Origin: CAYMSF01 sp964542255
GTDB taxonomy: Bacteria; Verrucomicrobiota; Lentisphaeria; Victivallales; Victivallaceae
Length of the DNA: 6,141 bases
Direction: 5' to 3'
NCBI GenBank assembly: GCA_964542255.1
Contig: CAZITV010000139.1
Span: forward strand, 1-6,141
Below, one piece after another: positions 1 through 5,991 of the stretch (within the stretch, counting starts at the first letter, position 1; the number at the start of each line of letters is the position of its first letter). Position numbers and translations under genes: made by a program. The notes beneath the pieces were generated by a model. That model was given only the letters and a program-made list of their open reading frames with translations, did not search any database and was not told where the DNA came from.

Positions 1-2
1 AT

Positions 3-68
3 ATAAATATCGGACGAGGATTTATGGCAAAAATCGGCGCCGAAGATCAATCGAGAGTCTATCAATGA
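3..68 (+). CDS. Possible C-terminal end of a gene cut by the left window edge
   Basis: A frame on + is open from the window edge and ends at a TGA at 66-68, reading roughly INIGRGFMAKIGAEDQSRVYQ. It would stop 13 bases before the stop codon of the convergent acetyltransferase gene, a normal tail-to-tail arrangement. Only about 21 codons are visible, and another frame on the - strand is also open here, so chance is a real alternative. I do not recognise the peptide. An internal ATG at 24-26 has a purine-rich GGAGGA-like stretch only in part (GACGAGGA at 13-20) before it, so a 14-residue peptide is formally possible but less likely than a gene tail. Confidence 0.22.
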   Translation: MNIGRGFMAKIGAEDQSRVYQ

Positions 69-81
69 AAGCGAATTGGTA

Positions 82-1266
82 TTAATTCGTATTCGCATTG
101 CGAGCGGTGTGCAGTTTACGCATTCTTCTGTTTAATACTAATTGGATAATATTGCGCAGCAGTGTTGATATAACCATTTTGTTGGGGAAAACCAGCAGAT
201 TATAAAACGGTCTTGGTTTAACATTCCATCTTGCATGCCAGGCTGAATCCGACATAAGATTCAAGTCGTCAAAATTGCCGGAATCACAGGCAGACTCAAT
301 TACGCGATATAACAGCAAATTACCGGGTGAACAGCTCAGGTAATCTTCGTCGCAACCTATTTTCGGCAGATATAAGGTGCGGTTTGAGCGTATCGCATAT
401 TGCGCAGCAATGACTTTACCGTTGATTTCGAGAAAATTAAACTGCATCATACCGTATTTGTCAAATTTTTCTGCAGCGTCAGTAAACAAAGCTGAATCTG
501 AAGGGTTTGATTTCAGCGAACTTGAACGCCTGCCCTTCCAGTTTTTATCTTCGACATTCAGAAATTTATTAGTATTTTCCGATGGCGAAGAGCTTTTGTC
601 GTCAATGATGAATTTAGCCTCACCAAATTCGTTTAATTTTTTGGTATTGCTTTTAAAATATTTGCGAAAATTTTGCGAAAAACTTTCGTTGTATTTCGCG
701 GCACTGTCAGGCAGTGGCATAAGATCTTCATACCCAACCAGCTGTTTTACCACAGTCATTTTATTTTTACCTCGGGAAAAATATAGTACAGTTGGCGAAT
801 TTTCCTGAAGATATTTAAAACTTAGCACTGGATATGCGGAAGGAATCGCGGCGAGATAATCGAAAAACACGCTCAGTATATCCTCACGTCCCGGCAAAGT
901 CAAGCCATCGGTCGACCGGGTATGCAGAACATCATAGGGGAGTTTAAACAACAGCGGTGATACCAGCGGCAAACGGTAAGAATAGCTCGCAATTAATGGT
1001 AAAACGCCAACCAATTGGCCGCTTTCATAGGCGAACAGACAAAGCCAGCGTTCATTGATAGATGTTTTATGCTTAAAAAAAGCACTCACCCATGGATATG
1101 CCAGCACCGGTGATTGCGCCGTTGTTTGTATAAATAGATTTTGCCAGGCGTCAGCATGCTTCTCTAATTCGTCAAAGTTTCTGACATCAACCAAACGTAT
1201 CTTTGCTGGTGGTACAAAATGCCATGTTTCCGGGAGTACCCTTTGTGAGGTTGCATTTTTTTTCAA
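82..1266 (-). CDS. CelD/BcsL-like GNAT-fold acetyltransferase, 5' end unresolved at assembly gap
   Basis: Predicted cytoplasmic acyltransferase of the CelD/BcsL type (Acetyltransf_6 group, related to FemAB-like GNAT folds). Members often sit near exopolysaccharide or cell-envelope genes, but their substrates are mostly unknown. Family-like features, with residues counted from the TTG at 1266, are: an N-terminal 'RLVDVRNFDELEKHADAWQNLF' -like region near 24-45; a basic block at about 197-212 (QNFRKYFKSNTKK); 'EDKNWKG' at 239-245; and the C-terminal half 'INGKVIAAQYAIR' near 281-293, then 'SPGNLLLYRVIE' at 313-324, matching the usual acyl-CoA-binding half. At 394 residues it is about full length for the group. 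No signal peptide or membrane segment is evident. The start is uncertain: the TTG at 1266 is followed by an A8 run, the frame stays open up to the first N, and no ribosome binding site is visible, so the true start may lie in the gap. Family assignment is fairly firm; substrate is unknown. Confidence 0.8.
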   Translation of the reverse strand: MKKNATSQRVLPETWHFVPPAKIRLVDVRNFDELEKHADAWQNLFIQTTAQSPVLAYPWVSAFFKHKTSINERWLCLFAYESGQLVGVLPLIASYSYRLPLVSPLLFKLPYDVLHTRSTDGLTLPGREDILSVFFDYLAAIPSAYPVLSFKYLQENSPTVLYFSRGKNKMTVVKQLVGYEDLMPLPDSAAKYNESFSQNFRKYFKSNTKKLNEFGEAKFIIDDKSSSPSENTNKFLNVEDKNWKGRRSSSLKSNPSDSALFTDAAEKFDKYGMMQFNFLEINGKVIAAQYAIRSNRTLYLPKIGCDEDYLSCSPGNLLLYRVIESACDSGNFDDLNLMSDSAWHARWNVKPRPFYNLLVFPNKMVISTLLRNIIQLVLNRRMRKLHTARNANTN

Positions 1267-1269
1267 CCA

Positions 1270-1369
1270 NNNNNNNNNNNNNNNNNNNNNNNNNNNNNNN
1301 NNNNNNNNNNNNNNNNNNNNNNNNNNNNNNNNNNNNNNNNNNNNNNNNNNNNNNNNNNNNNNNNNNNNN
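1270..1369. other. Assembly gap of exactly 100 N
   Basis: Exactly 100 consecutive N. This round number is the common convention for a scaffold gap of unknown length, so the real distance across it is not known. It hides the start region and promoter of the acetyltransferase gene on -, and possibly another gene. Any frame translated across it is meaningless. If the join was made from weak paired-read evidence, the flanks could also come from different places in the genome. Confidence 0.97.
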
Positions 1370-1442
1370 AGAATATAACACCAGTAGCAATATCGTCAAA
1401 CAACATATTTAACTGGATATAAAAAATACTATTTTTAAGATA

Positions 1443-1488
1443 GTGCCAAATTTCTAATCGCCCTTATCTATGGCTGACCGCTTGGCAC
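1443..1488. repeat. Inverted repeat GTGCCAA / TTGGCAC
   Basis: GTGCCAA at 1443-1449 is perfectly complementary to TTGGCAC at 1482-1488, with 32 bases between. The spacing is longer than for a simple hairpin terminator and there is no U-tract after it. It might be a pair of protein-binding half-sites or the closing stem of a structured leader. Two arms of 7 bp can also arise by chance in a region of this size. It lies upstream of the promoter candidate. Confidence 0.3.
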
Positions 1489-1522
1489 AGCGCAGCTTTT
1501 ATATTTCTGCCACATCAAAAAA

Positions 1523-1551
1523 TTGCAAAATCACCGTTGAGCCTGTATTGT
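1523..1551 (+). promoter_or_regulatory. Weak sigma-70-like promoter candidate for the operon
   Basis: TTGCAA at 1523-1528 and TATTGT at 1546-1551 are separated by 17 bases, each matching four of six bases of the -35 and -10 consensus. It would leave a leader of about 120 bases before the ATG at 1679. An alternative -10, TACAAT at 1575-1580, matches five of six but has no -35 at a normal distance. The match is weak and the organism's sigma factor preferences are unknown. Confidence 0.22.
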
Positions 1552-1665
1552 ATGTAGCTGTTAACGTCAAAAATTACAATGCCCGGTACAGAAGTAAATA
1601 ATCAATTTTATCACGGCACCGCCAGTGGTTGAGTAACATTAAATAATCTAGGATTAGCGCCTTGT

Positions 1666-1671
1666 GAAGGA
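1666..1671 (+). promoter_or_regulatory. Ribosome binding site that fixes the oxidoreductase start
   Basis: GAAGGA lies 7 bases before the ATG at 1679. An in-frame GTG at 1664 would overlap this motif and have no Shine-Dalgarno sequence of its own, so the ATG at 1679 is the better start and the five extra residues are discounted. Confidence 0.65.
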
Positions 1672-1678
1672 ATCAATT

Positions 1679-2713
1679 ATGAGTGAACGTAAAGCTATCG
1701 CCGCATTAATGTCGCGCGGCAGTCAATTTTTAAATTGTCAGTACCCGTTAATTTGCGGAGCAATGACGTGGGTATCAGAACCAGGTTTAGTTGCAGCAGT
1801 ATGCAACAACGGTTGCTTCGCCTCTCTCGCCGGTGGTAACGCCCCGGCAGAAATACTGCGCCAGCAAATTTTGGCGACACGCCAACTAACTAATAAGCCA
1901 TTTGCAATCAACCTTATCACCATCGCTCCGGCATACCGTGACCAATTGGCGATGCTGAAAGAGATGCAGATGCCGTATATTGTGTTTGCGGGAAGTTTCC
2001 CGAAGGAAAAGGAAATTACCATTGCAAAAGAAACCGGGGCAAAAGTGATGTGTTTTGCCTCAACTTTATCCATCGCCGAGCGGATGATCCGCTTTGGCGC
2101 AGATGCAATTATCCTCGAAGGCAGTGAAGCCGGCGGACACATTGGTCATGTTTCTGCCATGATTTTATTGCAGCAGGTATTATTTCACGTTTGCGACACA
2201 ATACCGGTGTTCGTCGCCGGGGGTATTGCTACCGGAAAAATGATTGCACACGTAATGCTGATGGGGGCTGCCGGAGTTCAAATGGGCACCAGATTCGTGA
2301 TGACCGAAGAGTGCAATGTCCACGAAAAATTTAAAGATGCGTTTATCCGGGCAGAAGCTCGGGATGCGGTATCAACCCCGCAGTATGATTCAAAACTCCC
2401 CGTGGTCGCGGTACGTTCGCTGCGCAATAAAGGGCTGCAGAACTTTGGCAAACTGCAGCTGCAGCTGCTTGAACAGCTCAATTCCGGCGAAATTCATCGT
2501 GAACAAGCACAAGCTGAAGTCGAGAAGTATTGGGTTGGGGCACTGCGCCGCGCCGCAATCGACGGCGATGTCGAATTCGGCTCATTAATGGCCGGGCAAT
2601 CCGTCGGATTAACCAAAAATATCTTTCCGGTTGCGGAATTAATTCGCCACTTACTAGATGAAGCCGATATTGAATTGACTGCAATTAAACATAAATTGGA
2701 TAAAATTTATTAA
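1679..2713 (+). CDS. FMN-dependent oxidoreductase of the FabK / nitronate monooxygenase family
   Basis: A 344-residue TIM-barrel flavoprotein of the 2-nitropropane dioxygenase superfamily (NMO domain). Known members oxidise nitronates with oxygen (nitronate monooxygenase) or reduce enoyl-ACP in fatty-acid synthesis (FabK). Visible motifs are: an N-terminal strand with 'CGAMTWVSEP' (26-35) and 'ASLAGGN' (48-54); 'EGSEAGGHIG' (147-156), whose His154 aligns with the catalytic His of FabK and NMO; the FMN-phosphate loop 'AGGIATG' (180-186); 'GVQMGTRF' (199-206); and a C-terminal 'GSLMAGQSVGL' (301-311). Length is close to the usual 310-350. No signal peptide or membrane segment, so cytoplasmic. 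The start is set by GAAGGA upstream. It is the first gene of the tight operon, and its TAA directly abuts the mreC ATG. The family is clear; the choice between enoyl-ACP reductase and nitronate monooxygenase cannot be made from these motifs, which both share, so no gene symbol is given. Confidence 0.9.
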   Translation: MSERKAIAALMSRGSQFLNCQYPLICGAMTWVSEPGLVAAVCNNGCFASLAGGNAPAEILRQQILATRQLTNKPFAINLITIAPAYRDQLAMLKEMQMPYIVFAGSFPKEKEITIAKETGAKVMCFASTLSIAERMIRFGADAIILEGSEAGGHIGHVSAMILLQQVLFHVCDTIPVFVAGGIATGKMIAHVMLMGAAGVQMGTRFVMTEECNVHEKFKDAFIRAEARDAVSTPQYDSKLPVVAVRSLRNKGLQNFGKLQLQLLEQLNSGEIHREQAQAEVEKYWVGALRRAAIDGDVEFGSLMAGQSVGLTKNIFPVAELIRHLLDEADIELTAIKHKLDKIY

Positions 2714-3574
2714 ATGCCCTGGTCAAAAAACAGACGTTTTGAAAAAATCATCTACTTGCTGCTGGCTTTGGCTTTGCTGATTTTGGTAGGGACATCGCTG
2801 TTCCAGTCACTGCGGCTGGCTTTCCTGCGCACAGTTAATGATTTTTTTTATCCTTATTTGACAGTCCCGTCCGATTTAAAACATTCGCTTTCAGATAAAA
2901 GCTTATTACTCCATGATAAATATACGCTGGCTGCCAAAGTTGAACAGTTGATGCGCGACAATCAGTTACTGGCAGCAAAATCTGCCACCAATGCCGAACT
3001 GGCCATTGATAACGAGGAGTTACGTAAAATCTTCCGTCTGCAGCCGCGCCGCGGCTATGACTTTATCATTGCCGAAGTAATGCTGCGCAATCCTCAAGCA
3101 TGGCAGGAAAGTTTTACCATCAACAAAGGCAGTTATCATGGTATCGCTAAGGGTGCGATTGTACTGGCTGCAGGTATTGATGAACACAACCGCGAAGCCG
3201 TGGCGATTGGAGTGGTGCGTAATCTGTCACGCTACACCGCCGATGTCGGCACCATTGTTAATCCCGGCACCAAAATTGCCGCCACCCTGCCGCGCTCCGG
3301 CTCATTTGGTTTTCTTAATGCCGGAGAAGGAACTATTGGTGACGGTTTGGCTAATATTGCTTATCTTTCCGCGAACAAGAGTTATAATCCGGGGGAACCG
3401 GTGCTTACCGCAGGAGCGAGGGAACAAATCCCGGCGGGAATATATTTAGGTTCTCTAACCGATATTCAGTATTCAGGTTCTCTATTCAGCAATTGCCTTT
3501 ATTTGTCCGCCAAAGTGAAGCCGGCAGTGAATATGGATACGGTGCGTTTTGTGGTTGTTGCAGTTAAAAAATAG
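2714..3574 (+). CDS. mreC: Rod shape-determining protein MreC
   Basis: A 286-residue bitopic inner-membrane protein of the elongasome. In known systems MreC binds PBP2 and activates it, while bridging to MreD and the cytoplasmic MreB filaments. A short basic N-terminus (KNRR, 5-8) precedes one membrane anchor at about 11-33. Next comes a predicted coiled coil at about 64-108 (KVEQLMRDNQLLAAK and following), then the periplasmic beta-domain. Family-type stretches there are 'AEVMLRNPQAW' (120-130), 'INKGSYHGIAKG' (136-147), 'YNPGEPVLTAG' (224-234) and 'IPAGIYLGSL' (239-248). Length is near the B. subtilis type and shorter than E. coli MreC. The ATG follows the upstream TAA with no intervening base and no clear Shine-Dalgarno sequence, so it is probably translated by reinitiation after the oxidoreductase. 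A T8 run lies within codons 43-46. Confidence 0.95.
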   Translation: MPWSKNRRFEKIIYLLLALALLILVGTSLFQSLRLAFLRTVNDFFYPYLTVPSDLKHSLSDKSLLLHDKYTLAAKVEQLMRDNQLLAAKSATNAELAIDNEELRKIFRLQPRRGYDFIIAEVMLRNPQAWQESFTINKGSYHGIAKGAIVLAAGIDEHNREAVAIGVVRNLSRYTADVGTIVNPGTKIAATLPRSGSFGFLNAGEGTIGDGLANIAYLSANKSYNPGEPVLTAGAREQIPAGIYLGSLTDIQYSGSLFSNCLYLSAKVKPAVNMDTVRFVVVAVKK

Positions 3575-3578
3575 GAAA
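3573..3578 (+). promoter_or_regulatory. Ribosome binding site of mreD, overlapping the mreC stop
   Basis: AGGAAA starts inside the TAG stop codon of mreC (3572-3574) and lies 6 bases before the ATG at 3585. This supports the ATG at 3585 over the in-frame TTG at 3549, which would lie inside mreC and has no such motif. The overlap also suggests coupled translation. Confidence 0.65.
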
Positions 3579-3584
3579 ATCTCG

Positions 3585-4103
3585 ATGATTGCCGTTTACT
3601 TGTTTATGTTAATATTTATAACTGCCTTGACTCAAGTTTTGCTTGGCGGTTTTGGCATTTCGATTCCGTTTATGGCAGTAATAGTTTTTTATATTACCAT
3701 TAGTTTCGGATGGCAGCGCGGCATATTTTCTGCAGTATGCGGCGGATTGATTATCGATGCGCTATACGGTCAGAATTTACTGATTACACCATTGATATTG
3801 CTGCTGGTTAGCGGTTTTGCGGTGTACTGGCTGTTTTACCACCAGGTAAAACCGTTGATAGGCAATGCTATTCCTGGCGCAATCGCAGCATTTATTGTCA
3901 TTTTACCGCAGATTTTAGCTAAGATTGCGGAGAACGGCATAGGGTTATTTTTAGTTCTTGAGTGGCTGCCGCTAATATTATGTTCGATGGTTTTTGCCGG
4001 TTTGTTACTCCCGATGACAATTTTTTTTGGCGATTTTATGTGCCGCCGATTAAATTTACCAAGCTACTTAGATGCGAAAAATCAGTTGATACACCGGAAT
4101 TAA
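3585..4103 (+). CDS. mreD: Rod shape-determining protein MreD
   Basis: A 172-residue, highly hydrophobic inner-membrane protein. MreD works with MreC and MreB in the elongasome; its exact biochemical role is not settled. Hydrophobic segments fall at about 1-20, 25-41, 47-60, 66-85, 97-113 and 121-149, giving five or six membrane passes. The loop 'GGLIIDALYG' (53-62) matches the family's typical G...D..yG element, and 'FGWQRGIFSA' before it is also typical. The C-terminus is short and polar (RRLNLPSYLDAKNQLIHRN). Length is normal for the family. The start was chosen from the AGGAAA at 3573-3578; a longer frame from TTG 3549 adds 12 non-hydrophobic residues overlapping mreC. It begins 10 bases after mreC and ends 4 bases before mrdA. 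MreD proteins are poorly conserved, so the call rests on topology, size and position between mreC and a PBP2 gene. A T8 run occupies 4021-4028 near the 3' end. Confidence 0.9.
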   Translation: MIAVYLFMLIFITALTQVLLGGFGISIPFMAVIVFYITISFGWQRGIFSAVCGGLIIDALYGQNLLITPLILLLVSGFAVYWLFYHQVKPLIGNAIPGAIAAFIVILPQILAKIAENGIGLFLVLEWLPLILCSMVFAGLLLPMTIFFGDFMCRRLNLPSYLDAKNQLIHRN

Positions 4104-4107
4104 ATTC

Positions 4108-5991
4108 ATGAAAATTGATCTCTCTTCTGCGGTTCCACGCGTGCTGATTTTTAGTCTGATTCTGCTGACCGGATGCGGCATTCTGGTTTTTAACCTGTGG
4201 GATGAGCAAATCCGCCGCGGCGATGCTCACCAGGAAAAACTTTCACGGCAGTCAGGAAGAAGAATCCGCGAACCCGCCCTGCGCGGCAAAATTTTTTCGT
4301 CGGATATGAAAATTTTGGCAGATAATATTCCGGCATTCGACCTCAACTTTTATCTTGAAGAAATGCGGCAGTCCACACGGCAAAAAACCATTGACAATGT
4401 TATTACTATCGCCAAATATATGGCTGGCGAAATAAAACGCCCGGTAAGCATCAACAAGGAAATGATCGTTCGTCATATTAATTTGCGGCCGGGATTGCCT
4501 TTGCCGGTCTTTAAAGACCTCTCCCGCGATGAAATGGCCATACTGCACGAAATTTCTGCCAATTTTAAGGGTGTGGGAATTGAAATGCGTTCCAGCAGAT
4601 TATATCCTGGCGGCACTGCCGCCGCGCATATCATTGGATTTACCCGTCACGAAGACCCGGGCAAAGCCGAAGACCGTACTGATTATTCCTATTATATCCC
4701 GGATTTAGTCGGCAAAAGTGGTGCAGAACAACGTTATGACAGTTTTGATGAGATTAACAGTCCGGGCGTACGCGGTATGCGCGGGGTTCCAGGCGGTAAA
4801 TTAGTCCAGGTTGACCACCGCGGCTATGTTTTCAAAACTCTTGAAGCCATCAAACCGATAGACGGCAATAATGTGATATTAACCATTGACTCCAAAGCGC
4901 AAACCACTGCCGAATCAGTTTTACGCGGTTACCGCGGTGCAATTGTGCTGCTTGATGCCGATTCCGGCGCAATTCTGGCAATGGCATCAGCACCGGCATT
5001 TGACCTGAAAAACTTTTCTCCGCGTTTATCGGTTGAATACCTGCGCCAGCTCTATTCCGACCCGGTTAATCCGATGCTAAACCGTGCCGCTGACGGTGTC
5101 TATACCCCCGGTTCAATTATAAAACCGCTAATCGCTATGGCTATTTTAAATTGCGGTGTATCCACCAATAAACAAGTTGAATGTGACGGCGCCACCCCGA
5201 TAGGAAACAGCAAAATACGGTGCGCCAATAATGCTGGACACGGCCCATTAGCAATGACTGGTGCAATCGAACACTCTTGTAACGATTACTTTATCGAAAA
5301 TGGTCTTATCGCCGGTCTTGACAATATTGTTGACGTGTTGAAATCGGCGGGCATTGGTTCCCCTACAGAATTTGGGCTGCCGGAAAACAGAGGCATCTTA
5401 CCCAGTGCAGCTCAAAAAGAAAAAATATTTCAGCAGCATTGGAATAAATATGACACGGCTCTGCTTTCAATTGGACAAGGCATCATCAGCATTACCCCGC
5501 TGCAGGCGGCTAATTACTGCGCCGCCATCGCCAACGGCGGTTCTCTCTATCAACCCTATATTTTAAAAGAAGTTCGCGACCAATTCGGAAATATTATGTT
5601 CGCCACTCAGCCCAAACGCGTCCGCCAGCTTAACGTCTCGGCAGACCATCTCGCCATCGTCAAAGAGGGGATGCGGCAAGTTGTCCAATCCGGTACCGGC
5701 AGCGGTAAAAATGCCCGCAGTAACATCATTCAGCTTTATGGCAAAACCGGCACTGCCGAAGTTGGCAGCAGTAAAAACCGCCGCAAAAATACCTGGTTTA
5801 TCTGTTTCGGCACATATCTCAAGCGGACTTATGCAATGGCAATTCTGGTTGAAAACGGCGAATCCGGGGGTAAGACCTGTGCTCCCCTCGCCGCTCGATT
5901 CTTTGAACGCTATCTCGGCGATATACCTATCCCGGAAACCGAAGCACCATTACCTGCCGAGGACATCCCAGACGAAAATGATGAAGAATAG
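4108..5991 (+). CDS. mrdA: Penicillin-binding protein 2 (elongation-specific D,D-transpeptidase)
   Basis: A 627-residue class B PBP that cross-links lateral-wall peptidoglycan in the periplasm as part of the rod complex with RodA, MreC and MreD; target of beta-lactams such as mecillinam in E. coli. One signal anchor lies at about 11-32. The PBP dimer/pedestal region spans about 53-230, with 'PALRGKIFSSD' (56-66), 'LADN' (70-73) and 'VGKSGAEQRYD' (201-211). The transpeptidase domain runs from about 275 to 600. Catalytic motifs are complete: SIIK with Ser336 and Lys339, SCN at 390-392, and KTGT at 546-549. Cys359, Cys372, His378 and Cys391 match a PBP2 metal site (see findings). The tail (610-627) is proline- and acid-rich, ending DENDEE. 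Length is near the E. coli protein (633). GGAA at 4096-4099 lies 8 bases before the ATG. It is the last gene of the operon seen here. Position beside mreCD favours PBP2 over FtsI-type PBP3. Confidence 0.95.
   Translation: MKIDLSSAVPRVLIFSLILLTGCGILVFNLWDEQIRRGDAHQEKLSRQSGRRIREPALRGKIFSSDMKILADNIPAFDLNFYLEEMRQSTRQKTIDNVITIAKYMAGEIKRPVSINKEMIVRHINLRPGLPLPVFKDLSRDEMAILHEISANFKGVGIEMRSSRLYPGGTAAAHIIGFTRHEDPGKAEDRTDYSYYIPDLVGKSGAEQRYDSFDEINSPGVRGMRGVPGGKLVQVDHRGYVFKTLEAIKPIDGNNVILTIDSKAQTTAESVLRGYRGAIVLLDADSGAILAMASAPAFDLKNFSPRLSVEYLRQLYSDPVNPMLNRAADGVYTPGSIIKPLIAMAILNCGVSTNKQVECDGATPIGNSKIRCANNAGHGPLAMTGAIEHSCNDYFIENGLIAGLDNIVDVLKSAGIGSPTEFGLPENRGILPSAAQKEKIFQQHWNKYDTALLSIGQGIISITPLQAANYCAAIANGGSLYQPYILKEVRDQFGNIMFATQPKRVRQLNVSADHLAIVKEGMRQVVQSGTGSGKNARSNIIQLYGKTGTAEVGSSKNRRKNTWFICFGTYLKRTYAMAILVENGESGGKTCAPLAARFFERYLGDIPIPETEAPLPAEDIPDENDEE

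Larger units (their letters stand above)
1370..1678. other. Non-coding region upstream of the elongation operon
   Basis: About 300 bases with no convincing gene. It lies between divergently oriented genes, so it probably carries the promoter of the operon on + and, if the gap is short, part of the leader for the gene on -. No tRNA, rRNA or recognised riboswitch was seen. It contains a 7-bp inverted repeat (1443-1449 with 1482-1488), a weak sigma-70-like promoter candidate (1523-1551), a 43-codon open frame at 1470-1601 and a 17-codon one at 1579-1632. Neither frame has a Shine-Dalgarno sequence or a recognisable product. Confidence 0.6.

Noticed and set aside
71..90. Inverted repeat CGAATT / AATTCG over the acetyltransferase stop codon as a terminator
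   Set aside because: Stem is AT-rich and only 6-7 bp, overlaps the coding end and has no U-tract in either direction.
377..808. 143-residue open frame on + inside the acetyltransferase gene
   Set aside because: Antisense to a gene with clear family motifs; the peptide has no recognisable domain.
1055..1412. Open frames crossing the run of N
   Set aside because: They exist only because unknown bases cannot encode a stop; the gap length is unknown.
1483..1497. Sigma-54-like promoter, TGGCAC followed by GC
   Set aside because: The GG-to-GC spacing is 9 bases instead of the strict 10, and the -12 element is poor.
1470..1601. 43-codon open frame on + (begins MADRLAQRSF)
   Set aside because: No Shine-Dalgarno sequence, no recognisable product, and a run of this length is not unlikely by chance; it also covers the promoter candidate.
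1579..1632. 17-codon frame on + (MPGTEVNNQFYHGTASG) as a leader peptide
   Set aside because: No ribosome binding site and no attenuator-like run of one amino acid or following hairpin.
1738..2142. 134-residue open frame on - inside the oxidoreductase gene
   Set aside because: Antisense shadow of a conserved flavoprotein; no recognisable domain or supported start.
4159..4176. Lipobox-like LLTGC at residues 19-23 of PBP2, suggesting a lipoprotein
   Set aside because: The hydrophobic segment continues past the Cys (GILVFNLW), as in an uncleaved signal anchor, and class B PBPs of this type are anchored by a transmembrane helix.
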